A stretch of DNA of 64,000 nt, from NCBI RefSeq assembly GCF_050876985.1, contig NZ_JBPAPP010000002.1. The stretch is one strand, 5' to 3'. Position 1 is the first letter of the stretch. Each line of letters opens with the position of its first letter. A model generated the notes under the pieces. The model was not told the origin of the DNA, made no database searches, and was given only the letters and a program-made list of their open reading frames with translations. Of the stretch, positions 9,077 to 17,900 are shown piece after piece. Source of the DNA: Halopseudomonas sp002296055. Its GTDB lineage: Bacteria; Pseudomonadota; Gammaproteobacteria; Pseudomonadales; Pseudomonadaceae. The translations under genes and the position numbers were made by a program.

Positions 9077-10204
9077 GTGAGTGAGGCACCAGATTCCAAG
9101 ACAGCCAAGTTTCAGGCACTAAGGCTGCAGCGTTTTTACCTCGCCCAGATCAACTACCTGATTACCTATCTGGTGATAGGCGTTGCCTGGGCGGTCGGGC
9201 ATTACCAAGGCTCGGCCTGGCTTGTGTTCAGCCATATCCTGCTGGGCCTGGGCACCCAACTGGTGTTCCTGCTGCTGATTCGCAGCAACTGGAACCTGCG
9301 CCTGAAAGACCCCAGCATGACCAACGCACAAATTGTTGTGGCGATCTTGCTGATCACCTACCTGCAGGCCTTTGCCGGCCCGCTGCGCGGCACCCTCATC
9401 ATGATCTACGCCAACATTCTGGTCTTTGGCATTTTTCAGCTGTCACGTCGGGACTTTCATATTCACTCGGGCCTGGCACTGGTGTGCTTTGGACTGCTGA
9501 TCACCCTGGAACACTATTTCAAACCCGGTGCTCGCAGTTTCACCCTGAGCCTGGTGGAGTGGTTTGTACTGGCCTGTTTCCTGTTCTGTTTGAGCCTGAC
9601 CGGCAGCTATATACGTGAGCTGCGCGAGCGCCTGCAGCAGCGCCACAACACCCTGCAGGCCCATCAGGAAACCCTGCGCGGGATGATGGGGCAGTTGCAA
9701 AACCTGGCGACCACCGATGCCTTGACCGGGCTGGCCAATCGGCGTCACTTTCTCACCGAAGCGCAACGCCGCATGACCCTCATGCGGCCCAGCCAGCAAC
9801 TGGGCCTCGCGCTGATCGACCTGGATCACTTCAAGCGTATCAACGACCTGTATGGCCACGCTGCCGGTGACGAGGTGTTGCAGGGCTTTGCCGAACTGGC
9901 TCGCAACAGCCTGCGCGACGGCGATCTGGTCGCCCGCTTTGGCGGCGAGGAGTTTGTCATTTTGCTCGGCGACAGTAGCCCCGAAGCCCTGCTGCAGTGC
10001 ATGGAGCGTTTGCGTACGGCCTTTGCCGTACTCAACTTTGACGCGCTGCCGGCGGGCGTGCACTGTAGTCTCTCGGCGGGTCTTTGCGTGATCTGCCCGG
10101 AGGATGACCTGGAAGTCTGCCTGAACGACGCAGACCAGGCTCTGTATCTGGCCAAAAATAGCGGCCGTAACCGCTGCGAGTTACATCAACCCAGTTATGC
10201 CTGA
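9077..10204 (+). CDS. membrane diguanylate cyclase, positional counterpart of SadC
   Basis: A 375-residue protein starting at GTG (GGAG upstream). Residues about 20-180 hold five to six membrane segments. A short helix leads to a GGDEF domain with GGEEF at 289-293 and an inhibitory I-site RDGD at 280-283, exactly five residues before it. ALIDLDHFKRIND holds the metal/substrate region. It should make c-di-GMP from two GTP and be feedback-inhibited. Its place beside fumarase and a ferredoxin reductase matches SadC (PA4332), but it appears shorter, so orthology is an inference. It overlaps the next gene by 8 bp. Confidence 0.9.
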   Translation: MSEAPDSKTAKFQALRLQRFYLAQINYLITYLVIGVAWAVGHYQGSAWLVFSHILLGLGTQLVFLLLIRSNWNLRLKDPSMTNAQIVVAILLITYLQAFAGPLRGTLIMIYANILVFGIFQLSRRDFHIHSGLALVCFGLLITLEHYFKPGARSFTLSLVEWFVLACFLFCLSLTGSYIRELRERLQQRHNTLQAHQETLRGMMGQLQNLATTDALTGLANRRHFLTEAQRRMTLMRPSQQLGLALIDLDHFKRINDLYGHAAGDEVLQGFAELARNSLRDGDLVARFGGEEFVILLGDSSPEALLQCMERLRTAFAVLNFDALPAGVHCSLSAGLCVICPEDDLEVCLNDADQALYLAKNSGRNRCELHQPSYA

Positions 10205-11126
10205 TATCCAGATTGCCGACCGCCGCCTGCGCGTACCGGCCGGCAGCAACCTGCTGGACCAGCTATTGGCCGCCGGCTTGCCCATCAACTATTCCTGCCG
10301 CAGCGGGCACTGCCAAAGTTGCCTGATCCGTGCCGAGCCAGGCCTGGCGCCAGCGGCAGCCCAGGCGTCTTTGTCGCCCGCCATGCAGGCCGAGGGGTGG
10401 TTGCTGGCCTGCCAGTGCAACGTCCAACAGGATTTGCGCCTGAGCCTGTACGACCCGGCCAGCGACGGGCTACCCGCGCAGATCGAGGAGCTGACCCCGC
10501 TAACAGCCGGCGTGCTCCGTCTGCGGGTGCGCCCGGCCAGAGCGCTGCGTTTTCATCCCGGTCAACACCTGGTCATCTGGCTACCCTGCGGCACGGCAAG
10601 AACCTTTTCCATTGCCAGCCTGACCGACCGCCCGATACTTGAGTTTCACCTGCAGCAACGCCCGGGCGGCCAATTCGGTGAGCGCTTGCTACAACTGGGT
10701 GTTGGTGCCCAATGTTACCTGGGAAGCCCCAGCGGGCATCTGCACTACCAACCTGACTGGCAGGACCGTCCACTACTGCTGTTAGCCCGCGGCACCGGCC
10801 TGGCCCCGCTCCAGGCCATTGCCCAGGACGCGCTTCAGCAGGGTCACACAGCGGGCATCACCCTGTGGCACTGGCAACGGGGCGAGCAACCCTGTTACCT
10901 GCAGGAGGAGCTAGACCAACTGGCCAAGGCTCACCCCAACCTGCAGCTAGAGCTACGCCAACAGGACCACCTGGAAACAGATTTGCGGCGCCTGCGCGTG
11001 CCCTCGCGCCGCACACTGGCGTTGGCCTGCGGCTCCCAAGCCTTCGTGGAACAACTCGGCCGCCCCTTGTTTATGGCAGGGCTAGGCCGAGCTCAAGTGC
11101 TGCACGAGGTGTTTACCCAGCGCTGA
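10197..11126 (+). CDS. 2Fe-2S ferredoxin-NAD(P)H reductase
   Basis: A 309-residue electron-transfer flavoprotein. The N-terminal plant-type ferredoxin domain has Cys34, Cys39, Cys42 and Cys72 in the C-x4-C-x2-C...C pattern. An FAD domain (RTFSIAS) and an NAD(P)-binding domain (LLLARGTGLAPLQAI) follow. This layout is shared with CDP-6-deoxyhexose reductases and oxygenase reductase components. No oxygenase partner is adjacent, so the acceptor is unknown. ATG 10197 overlaps the cyclase gene by 8 bp, suggesting co-translation. The order cyclase-reductase-hydratase is also seen in P. aeruginosa (PA4332-PA4330). Confidence 0.87.
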   Translation: MPDIQIADRRLRVPAGSNLLDQLLAAGLPINYSCRSGHCQSCLIRAEPGLAPAAAQASLSPAMQAEGWLLACQCNVQQDLRLSLYDPASDGLPAQIEELTPLTAGVLRLRVRPARALRFHPGQHLVIWLPCGTARTFSIASLTDRPILEFHLQQRPGGQFGERLLQLGVGAQCYLGSPSGHLHYQPDWQDRPLLLLARGTGLAPLQAIAQDALQQGHTAGITLWHWQRGEQPCYLQEELDQLAKAHPNLQLELRQQDHLETDLRRLRVPSRRTLALACGSQAFVEQLGRPLFMAGLGRAQVLHEVFTQR

Positions 11127-11239
11127 ATGCGGCCCTGTTATGCTCAGCTATTCAACAGGCCATGCTTTGCTGCGACGCCCCGCCAGACGTGCGAGCATGC
11201 CAGCGCATCCCTAAACGACAACTACAGGCTGGAATAACC

Positions 11240-12004
11240 GTGAGCGACCATCTGCTGATCGAACGTAGCCAGGGCGTGCTGACCCTGACCCTGAACCGCG
11301 CCGACAAGAAGAACGCGCTGACCCGCGAGATGTATGGCGACATGGGCGACGCCATCGCCGCGGCCGAGGACGACAACAGCATCCGAGCGATCATCATTCA
11401 AGGCAGCACCGAGTGCTTTACCAGCGGTAATGATGTGAGCGACTTCATCAAGAACGAGCGCTCCGGCACCGATAGCCCGGTCTACCGCTTCCTCAAGGCC
11501 ATCTGCCATGCCAGCACCCCGATCATTGCCGCCGTCAACGGCCCCGCGGTTGGTATCGGCACCACCATGCTGCTGCATTGCGATCTGATTTATGTAGCGC
11601 AAAATGCGCGCCTGAAAATGCCCTTCGTCAACCTTGGGCTGTGCCCGGAGGCCGGCTCCAGCTTCCTGCTGCCGCGCTTGTTGGGCCACCCGCGTGCCGC
11701 TGAACTATTGCTGCTGGGCGAGGAGATTAATGGCAGCCGCGCCTGTGAGATCGGCCTGGCCAACCAGGCGCTGCCGGCCGGCCAGGCGGTGCTGGACGCC
11801 GCCCGCGCCGCGGCCCTGCGCATCGCCGAGCTGCCGCCCAGCTCGGTGCGCCTGACCAAGCAGCTAATTCGCAATGGCATCAGTCGCACCGCCGATGAGG
11901 TGATGGAAACCGAGGGACAGCATTTCGCCACCCTGCTCAGCGGTGCCGAAGCCAAGGAAGCGCTGACCGCCTTTATGGAAAAGCGCAAGCCCGTGTTCAA
12001 CTGA
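11240..12004 (+). CDS. enoyl-CoA hydratase/isomerase family protein
   Basis: A 254-residue crotonase-fold protein starting at GTG 11240. Family motifs are LNRADKKNALT, FTSGNDVSDF (first oxyanion-hole region), AAVNGPAVGIGTTMLLHCDL (second oxyanion region) and PFVNLGLCPEAGSS. The acidic residue in LCPEAGSS fits a hydratase or delta3-delta2 isomerase. The substrate is probably a fatty acyl-CoA but cannot be fixed from sequence. It lies 113 bp after the reductase gene and could be in the same transcript. A longer in-frame ORF reaching back into the reductase is an artefact. Confidence 0.88.
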   Translation: MSDHLLIERSQGVLTLTLNRADKKNALTREMYGDMGDAIAAAEDDNSIRAIIIQGSTECFTSGNDVSDFIKNERSGTDSPVYRFLKAICHASTPIIAAVNGPAVGIGTTMLLHCDLIYVAQNARLKMPFVNLGLCPEAGSSFLLPRLLGHPRAAELLLLGEEINGSRACEIGLANQALPAGQAVLDAARAAALRIAELPPSSVRLTKQLIRNGISRTADEVMETEGQHFATLLSGAEAKEALTAFMEKRKPVFN

Positions 12005-12054
12005 CCGGGGCGCACGTCTGCCGCTCTGCGCCTGCCAAAGCGCAGAGAGGCAGA

Positions 12055-13215
12055 TCATCGAGGAATACCGAACGCCCACATCACCCAGCGGTTGATCTGC
12101 CCCCAGAAGCGAATCTTGAACCGGTGCGACCAGGGCAGCTCTTTCCACTCAGCCAGCGTCCACAAGTGGCTTTGCTCAAAGTCATTTTCAAAGCTCTCGG
12201 CCACCGCCGCTGCCAGCTCAGTGTCTACCGCCTGCTGATTGGCTTCCAGATTCCAGTGCAGAGTCCAGTGGTCAAAATTGCAGGACCCCAGCGACACCCA
12301 GTCATCCACCAGTGCGGTTTTCAAGTGCGTAAACCGTGGCTGGTATTCGTAGATTTTTACGCCAGCCTTGAGCAGACGCGTGTAATAGCGCTGACCGGCG
12401 TAACGCACCGGCGGGTGGTCAATGGTCATGCCGCATAGCAGCAGCCGCACATCAACGCCGCGCCGCGCCGCGCGAGACAAGGCCCAGCGAATCCGCCGCG
12501 ACGGCAAGAAGTAAGGGGTAGCCAACCAGACCCGCCGCTCTGAACGCTTGACCGCCGCCAGCAGTGAGGCCACCACCTCTTTCTGCTCCCGGGCGCCGAT
12601 GTAGGCAACCCGACCCTGGCCATCTTTACCTTCCGGTAACGGCGGCACCTGGCCGCGACGCACTGCAGCCAGCCCTGGCCTGGCCCGCTCCTCGACACGC
12701 TCCCATTCGTACTCGAACAGCGTCACCCAGTCCTCGACTACCGGGCCTTCGATCTCCAGCAGCTGCTCATGCCAACGGGCGGTGCCGGTCTGCGGATCGG
12801 GCTGGCAAAACTCGTCGGTGATACCCGTGCCGCCCACCAATGCAAGGCGCCGGTCAATCACAAACAGCTTGCGGTGATCGCGGTGAAAGAGGCGCGAACC
12901 ACTGAGCAGCCTGGGCGGATTGTAAAAGCGCAAGACCACGCCGGCCTGCTCCAGCTCTTTGCGCTCGCTCGCCTGCAAGCCGTCGCTGCCGACCCCATCG
13001 AGCAGGCAGCGCACTTGCACACCACGCTCTCGAGCAGCCAGCATCGCATCGATCCACTGTCGCGTGCTGCGCCCTGACTCCACCAGATACAACTCGATAT
13101 CAATGCTCTCTTGCGCCTGCTCGAAGCACGACAGCATGTGCGGGAAGAACGACTCCCCATCTACGCGCAAATTGAAACGATTGCCCTCACGCCAGGGATA
13201 AACCGGTGCCTGCAT
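12055..13215 (-). CDS. phospholipase D-type cardiolipin synthase (ClsB-like)
   Basis: A 386-residue protein with two PLD catalytic motifs: HRKLFVID at 114-121, and a second HxKx4D spanning His297, Lys299 and Asp304. The absence of N-terminal membrane helices and the length fit ClsB/YbhO rather than ClsA. The expected reaction transfers a phosphatidyl group at the inner membrane to make cardiolipin. A basic, aromatic C-terminus (FKIRFWGQINRWVMWAFG) may bind the membrane. The next gene on the same strand starts upstream at 14038, leaving only 37 bp between them. Confidence 0.88.
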   Translation of the reverse strand: MQAPVYPWREGNRFNLRVDGESFFPHMLSCFEQAQESIDIELYLVESGRSTRQWIDAMLAARERGVQVRCLLDGVGSDGLQASERKELEQAGVVLRFYNPPRLLSGSRLFHRDHRKLFVIDRRLALVGGTGITDEFCQPDPQTGTARWHEQLLEIEGPVVEDWVTLFEYEWERVEERARPGLAAVRRGQVPPLPEGKDGQGRVAYIGAREQKEVVASLLAAVKRSERRVWLATPYFLPSRRIRWALSRAARRGVDVRLLLCGMTIDHPPVRYAGQRYYTRLLKAGVKIYEYQPRFTHLKTALVDDWVSLGSCNFDHWTLHWNLEANQQAVDTELAAAVAESFENDFEQSHLWTLAEWKELPWSHRFKIRFWGQINRWVMWAFGIPR

Positions 13216-13252
13216 AATCTGTCCTTAGGCCACCAGCCAGAGGCAGCCGCCG

Positions 13253-14038
13253 TTACACCGGAATGCGGTAATCCTCCTGCGTCAGCAGGTCCAGCCCACA
13301 CTCCAGTTCGCTGATCCAATCCAGGAAGGCGTTGATGGTTTCGGCATCGGCAAAGGGACTGCCGTGCTGCGGCACAATCATTTTCGGCTGCAGCCGCCGG
13401 ACCATATTTGCCCACAGGCGGCAGGCCTTGTTGCCCGCCATGTAGCGCCGATGAAAACCTTCCATACTGCTCCTGTGAGCAGCAAAGTCGGTCACCGGTT
13501 CCGCATCATCCACCATGGACGCGCCCATATCACCAGAAAACAGGATGCCACTGAGCGGATCATAGAAGTGCAAATTGCCCACAGAGTGCAGGAAGTGGGC
13601 AGGCAACGCCTTGATTCGCGAACGACCAAGCGGAATATCCATACCCCGGTCAGGCACCGCAATCATCCGGTCGGTAGTACTCAAACCGGTATGTTTAGTC
13701 AGGTAGCCGGCACTCAGGTGCGGTAAGAAACGCGCCCACAGTTTTGAGCACACCACACGGCATCCGGTGTGCAAAAACCATTTGTCGAGTGACGCGATAA
13801 TGTCCGGGTCCTGGTGCGAAGCGAATACATAAGTCAGCTCCTGCAGCGGAATATGCCGACTCACCGCCAGCGACAGCGGCGTGTAGGTCAGGTCACCACC
13901 CGGATCAAGCAATGCATGCTGATCATGGTCGATGATCAAAAACTGGTTTGACTGCACACCATCGCCACTGACCAACTGATCGAAGCAAAGCACCTTGTGC
14001 TCGCCGTTATCAAACAGAACCCTGGGTGAACCCGCCAT
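13253..14038 (-). CDS. metallo-beta-lactamase-fold protein of the oxygen-binding di-iron (ODP/flavodiiron) type
   Basis: A 261-residue protein. The start ATG 14036-14038 has GAGGTG nearby; a start 28 codons earlier lacks one. Metal ligands are readable: H75-x-D77-x-D79 (SHQDPD), His151, Asp170 (SGDMGAS) and His225 (PQHGSP). This matches the di-iron MBL domain of flavodiiron proteins, but no flavodoxin domain follows. Related stand-alone domains sense or reduce oxygen or NO. The first motif has Asp where flavodiiron enzymes often have Glu. Function is inferred only. Confidence 0.8.
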   Translation of the reverse strand: MAGSPRVLFDNGEHKVLCFDQLVSGDGVQSNQFLIIDHDQHALLDPGGDLTYTPLSLAVSRHIPLQELTYVFASHQDPDIIASLDKWFLHTGCRVVCSKLWARFLPHLSAGYLTKHTGLSTTDRMIAVPDRGMDIPLGRSRIKALPAHFLHSVGNLHFYDPLSGILFSGDMGASMVDDAEPVTDFAAHRSSMEGFHRRYMAGNKACRLWANMVRRLQPKMIVPQHGSPFADAETINAFLDWISELECGLDLLTQEDYRIPV

Positions 14039-14212
14039 TGTTGGCACCTCAACGCAAAAGCCGCTGTTATACCCTCCACCCGGAGGCCGGCTACTGACCT
14101 GTATCAACGAAGCGAGCGTCACAGGAACGTCACCACAGATTCACGCGCCTGACACCACCGCGCCATAGGCTCAGCCTGAACAACAGCAGCTGATGCCCAG
14201 ATGGAGGTGTCC

Positions 14213-14965
14213 ATGACCCAAGCAGCTTTCGCCCTCGAAGAATCCGGCAATCGTCACCTGACCGTGGAACTGGCAACCGACGCTGCCAGTTTGCAGGCCG
14301 CACAAGCCCTGCGTTATCAGGTATTTGGACAGGAGTGCGGCGCCCAGCTGCACAGCACCGAGCCCGGACTGGATCAGGATCACTATGACCTGCACTGCGA
14401 GCACCTGATCGTGCGCGATCAGCGTAGCGGTCAGGTAGTGGCCACCACCCGCATCCTCGATAGCAGCCGGGCCAGCGGTGCCGGTGGCTTCTACAGCGAG
14501 AGCGAGTTTCAGCTGGTGGGCCTGACGGACCTGCGCGGCGACATCATGGAAATCGGGCGCACCTGCGTGCACGCCAATTACCGCAATGGCGCAACCATCT
14601 CGGTGCTTTGGTCCGGCCTGGCCCAACTGATGAACGAGCGCCAGTACGGCTACCTGATGGGCTGCGCCAGCATCGACATGAACGACGGCGGCATACAGGC
14701 CCACGCCATCATGCAGCGCCTGCGCGGGCGCTACCTGAATCGCGATTACCTTAACGCCATCCCGCGCCTGCCGCTGCCCGAGCGCACCCTGCCGGACAAC
14801 GTTACTGCCCAGCTACCGCCGCTGCTCAAGGCCTACATGCGCCTGGGCGCCAAGGTCTGCGGCGAGCCCTGCTGGGACCCGGAATTCAACTGCGCCGACG
14901 TGTTCATTCTGCTGCGCCGCGAACAGCTGTGCCCGCGCTACGCACGTCATTTCAAGGCCAGCTGA
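14213..14965 (+). CDS. olsB: L-ornithine N-alpha-acyltransferase (lyso-ornithine lipid synthase)
   Basis: A 250-residue GNAT-like acyltransferase that joins a 3-hydroxyacyl chain from ACP to ornithine, the first step of ornithine lipid synthesis. Typical blocks are LRYQVFGQECGA, DHYDLHCEHLIVRD, EIGRTCVH and GYLMGCASIDM. I chose ATG 14213, which follows a perfect GGAGGTG. It is 2 bp from olsA, matching olsBA (PA4350-PA4351). Ornithine lipids are phosphorus-free membrane lipids made when phosphate is scarce, although no Pho box was identified upstream. Confidence 0.92.
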   Translation: MTQAAFALEESGNRHLTVELATDAASLQAAQALRYQVFGQECGAQLHSTEPGLDQDHYDLHCEHLIVRDQRSGQVVATTRILDSSRASGAGGFYSESEFQLVGLTDLRGDIMEIGRTCVHANYRNGATISVLWSGLAQLMNERQYGYLMGCASIDMNDGGIQAHAIMQRLRGRYLNRDYLNAIPRLPLPERTLPDNVTAQLPPLLKAYMRLGAKVCGEPCWDPEFNCADVFILLRREQLCPRYARHFKAS

Positions 14966-14967
14966 GC

Positions 14968-15774
14968 ATGGCTGCACGTTCGGTAGGCATGCCTCGGCGG
15001 CTAGTGCGTCTGTGCGCCGTTATCGGCTGGATCGGGTGTGGGTTGCTGCTGGTGTGCTGGGCTCAACTGATGCAATGGTTGATGCCTGCCCAGGTTGATC
15101 TGCAACGGCAAAAGCTCACCCGCTGGTGGCTGCGTAACCTGATCCGCATTCTACCCCTGCGGGTGAGCGTGCATGGCACCGCACCCGGGCAGACCGCGCT
15201 CTGGGTGAGCAACCATGTATCCTGGCTGGATATCGTGGTGCTCGGCGCTCAGGCGCCGGTGCACTTTCTGTCCAAGGCTGAGGTGCGCAACTGGCCCGTT
15301 ATCGGCTGGTTGGCCAGCGCGGCCGGCACCTGCTTTATTCAGCGTGGCCAAGGCACCTCCAGTACCGTGCAGGATCAGTTGAACGGCGTGCTGGCAGCAG
15401 GCCGCAGCCTGGTGATGTTCGCCGAGGGCACCACCACCGCAGGCGACCGGGTGCGCACTTTTCGCGGCCGCCTACTGTCGGCCGCCATTGAGGCGCGGGT
15501 ACCAACCCAGCCAGTCGCCGTTGCCTACCGCTACGCCGGTCAACGGGACGCGGTGGCGCCCTTTATCGATGACGACGAATTCTCGCAGCATCTGTGGCGA
15601 TTGCTGGGCTCACGGGATATCGACGTGGAGATTCATTTCCTGCCGCTGCTGGACAGCAGCGCGTTGAACCGCAACCAGCTGGCACGTAGCGCCCATGCCT
15701 CGGTCTGTCAGGTGCTGGGCCTGGACGATGGCAAGTCAGCCAGCGAGCCTGCCGAGGTCAAGGCAGCCGCCTGA
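14968..15774 (+). CDS. olsA: lyso-ornithine lipid O-acyltransferase
   Basis: A 268-residue PlsC-family acyltransferase that adds the second acyl chain to lyso-ornithine lipid. The NHVSWLD block gives H83-x4-D88, and EGTTT (153-157) is the glycerolipid acyltransferase motif II equivalent. A hydrophobic segment at 13-40 anchors it to the inner membrane. The ATG lies 2 bp after the olsB stop, so the pair is translationally coupled. Its last 67 bp overlap the convergent acpH gene. Confidence 0.9.
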   Translation: MAARSVGMPRRLVRLCAVIGWIGCGLLLVCWAQLMQWLMPAQVDLQRQKLTRWWLRNLIRILPLRVSVHGTAPGQTALWVSNHVSWLDIVVLGAQAPVHFLSKAEVRNWPVIGWLASAAGTCFIQRGQGTSSTVQDQLNGVLAAGRSLVMFAEGTTTAGDRVRTFRGRLLSAAIEARVPTQPVAVAYRYAGQRDAVAPFIDDDEFSQHLWRLLGSRDIDVEIHFLPLLDSSALNRNQLARSAHASVCQVLGLDDGKSASEPAEVKAAA

Positions 15775-16343
15775 TCCTCGGCAAAACGCTGCAGCTCTGG
15801 CATGAAAGCCAGAAAGTCGCCTTCAAACCCTTGATACGCAGCCTCAAGCTCAGCCACGCCGCCCGGTAGAGCCGTTTCACGACGAAACCGCCGGGCCATG
15901 TTATCGACCGCCCGGTGCAAGTGTCTCAGCTCGGCGTAGCCGCCCAGCCAGTCCTGTTCACTCATGTAACTCACGACGGTCCATGCGCGCTCCGGCATCA
16001 ACGCCCGCTGGGCACGCAACTGGCGATACACATCCTGACTGAAGTCGTCGAGCGGCCGATCAGTAAAGTTCGCCCAGTGCCGTGCCAGCAGGTGATCGTA
16101 GAACATGTCGACCAGAATCCCGGCAAAGCGCCTGCGTTCGCCACTGATACGCGCCTTGCTCTGCAGCACCAGCGGATGCGCATCGGTGTAGCTGTCGATG
16201 CGCCGATGCAACCAGACGCCGCCACGCACCCCCTCTGGCAAGTCCAACTGGTGCACCGGACCTTTGACGAAGTCACCCAGCATGCTGCCCAACGCCTGTT
16301 CAGCCGAGGCCGACCCCAGCAGCAGGTGGGCCAGAAAGTTCAT
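15708..16343 (-). CDS. acpH: acyl carrier protein phosphodiesterase family (AcpH)
   Basis: A 211-residue protein starting MNFLAHLLL, with GSMLGDFVKG and HRRIDSYTDAHP. These are hallmarks of AcpH, an HD-like hydrolase that removes 4'-phosphopantetheine from holo-ACP. The conserved His/Asp residues (LHRRIDSYTD, DMFYDHLLARHW) fit a metal site. It begins 1 nt inside the stop of the upstream coiled-coil gene (TGATG) and ends 67 bp inside olsA on the other strand. The SLADLPSSRPST tail lies in that overlap and may not be essential. Confidence 0.87.
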   Translation of the reverse strand: MNFLAHLLLGSASAEQALGSMLGDFVKGPVHQLDLPEGVRGGVWLHRRIDSYTDAHPLVLQSKARISGERRRFAGILVDMFYDHLLARHWANFTDRPLDDFSQDVYRQLRAQRALMPERAWTVVSYMSEQDWLGGYAELRHLHRAVDNMARRFRRETALPGGVAELEAAYQGFEGDFLAFMPELQRFAEDQAAALTSAGSLADLPSSRPST

Positions 16344-17233
16344 CAGTTACCCTCAACCCGGCTGTGTAGCGCGCTCAACTGGCTTTGCAGGGTGCTCAAA
16401 CTGCGGTTGGTCTGCAGGCGAAAGCTGTCGATCGCCTTCAGCGCCTGATCGGTTGCTCCCAGGCGCTGATCCAATTCGCTGCGCAGCACCAGCAGCGCCT
16501 GGTCTACCTCCGCCGAATGGTCCTGATTCTGCAAGCTAGCCAGCGCCTGGCGCTGCTCATCCAGTCGTTCGCTCTGCTGCCCTAGCTGCAACTCAAGAGC
16601 CGCCAGCCCGGTCAACTCACTGCGGACCTGCTCAAGCCCCTGTTCGGCCTCGGTAAGCTGGGTTTTTAGAGCGGCCAGCTCAACGCCGCGCTGCTCGGCG
16701 GCGGCCAGTTGTTGCTCACTGCTCTCGCTCAGGGCCTGCAGCGCCTGCTGCTGGGCTACCAACTGCTGGCCACGGCGCTCTCCACGCTGATCCAGTTGCT
16801 CAAGTAGCTGTTGTTGCTCAGCCTGACGCTTTTCCAACGCCGCAAACGCGTCCTGCAGGCGTTTGAGTTCGGCCTGTCGAGCCTGCTCGGCGGCGCCAAA
16901 GCTATCCTGACTGGCAGACACCTGACCCGTGATGTCCTGGATCCGCCCGGAGGCTTCCTCGCTAATGCGCGCAAAACTGTTCTGAGTCGAGACCAGTTGC
17001 TGCTTCAATGCCCGCTGCTGCTGGTGCGTCCAATACCCCAGCCCGATCAGCGCCAGGCTAAGCGCCGCACACAGGGCCCACAGCGCACCCGCGCCGGCCG
17101 CTGAGGCGCGTGGTGGCGGCTCGGCGCGAAGTTTGCTTTCCGACCCGCGGGAACGATGCTCATCAGTCTCGGCCGGCGGCCGCTCCCGTGTCGCACTGAT
17201 GCTGGGCAGTTCACCCAATTCTGGCTCTTTCAT
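16343..17233 (-). CDS. single-pass membrane coiled-coil protein
   Basis: A 296-residue protein. A charged cytoplasmic stretch (1-43) precedes one membrane helix (about 44-68, ALWALCAALSLALIGLGYW). A long Gln/Ala/Leu/Glu-rich coiled coil fills about 70-290. Low-complexity heptads give no enzymatic motif. The layout recalls bitopic scaffolds such as TolA- or HemX-like proteins, but no family could be assigned. Coupling to acpH (TGATG) suggests co-expression. The only starting Met with a plausible context is at 17233. Confidence 0.75.
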   Translation of the reverse strand: MKEPELGELPSISATRERPPAETDEHRSRGSESKLRAEPPPRASAAGAGALWALCAALSLALIGLGYWTHQQQRALKQQLVSTQNSFARISEEASGRIQDITGQVSASQDSFGAAEQARQAELKRLQDAFAALEKRQAEQQQLLEQLDQRGERRGQQLVAQQQALQALSESSEQQLAAAEQRGVELAALKTQLTEAEQGLEQVRSELTGLAALELQLGQQSERLDEQRQALASLQNQDHSAEVDQALLVLRSELDQRLGATDQALKAIDSFRLQTNRSLSTLQSQLSALHSRVEGN

Positions 17234-17453
17234 TGCTTTACCTTACCCACCTGAACAAACCAAAACCCTTGCGCCAGAGCGGTGCAAGCCTGCACCAGCG
17301 CGCTGCACGCCAATCATCTGACGTCACTTCCGTGACCGAAAAACGCGGCTACAGGCCGCATTCCCCCAGCCACTCAGCAGATTGGTACACATTCTGCTTG
17401 CCGAAATTTAACTTGGCTACCACACCTTCACCCTACCAGCGACCTACGGGGGT

Positions 17454-17822
17454 ATGAACATGATTGCAGAGGCACAGTTCAACCGCGCCACACTGGATTG
17501 CATGACCGCGCTACGACGCCAGCTCAAGCGCTCTTTGGGCGTCACTGTGCGCCTGGGTGATCCAGATGCCGTCGAACACATGATTGGCCTCAGCCGTGAC
17601 AGCAGCGAGCTGGAAATTCGCGAACTGGGCAGCCGTCTGGCCGGCCTGGTGAACGCGCCGGAGCCGGCCGCTCAACCCTCCCCTCTTGCGCAGGGTGCCA
17701 TTGCCGCTCGGCAATTTCAGCACCGGCAGGAAAACATGGCCCGTCTGGAGGCCGATACCGACCAGGGCCACGCCCCTAGCGGCAGTGTGCGTATTTACCG
17801 CGGCCAGGTAATTCGCGGCTAA
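17454..17822 (+). CDS. conserved-looking hypothetical protein, 122 residues
   Basis: I do not recognise this protein. It is soluble, with a helical N-terminal half (LDCMTALRRQLKRSLGVTVRL, ELEIRELGSRLAGLV), a Pro/Ala linker and a C-terminal strand ending SVRIYRGQVIRG, a motif typical of small proteobacterial domains. Codon use and GC resemble the neighbours, so it is probably real. Two ATGs (17454, 17460) are possible; the second is better spaced from GGGGG. A 220-bp region separates it from the divergent coiled-coil gene. Confidence 0.6.
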   Translation: MNMIAEAQFNRATLDCMTALRRQLKRSLGVTVRLGDPDAVEHMIGLSRDSSELEIRELGSRLAGLVNAPEPAAQPSPLAQGAIAARQFQHRQENMARLEADTDQGHAPSGSVRIYRGQVIRG

Positions 17823-17900
17823 GCGCTTCACGCTGCGGCGCTGGCGCAAGCCGTCGACAGCCATTAACCTGAGTGCGTCCCCGTATTCAGGAGCACGTGC

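Noticed and set aside
10865..11239. N-terminal extension of the enoyl-CoA hydratase back into the reductase gene
   Set aside because: The crotonase fold begins at the GTG at 11240 and the extension is reductase in another frame.
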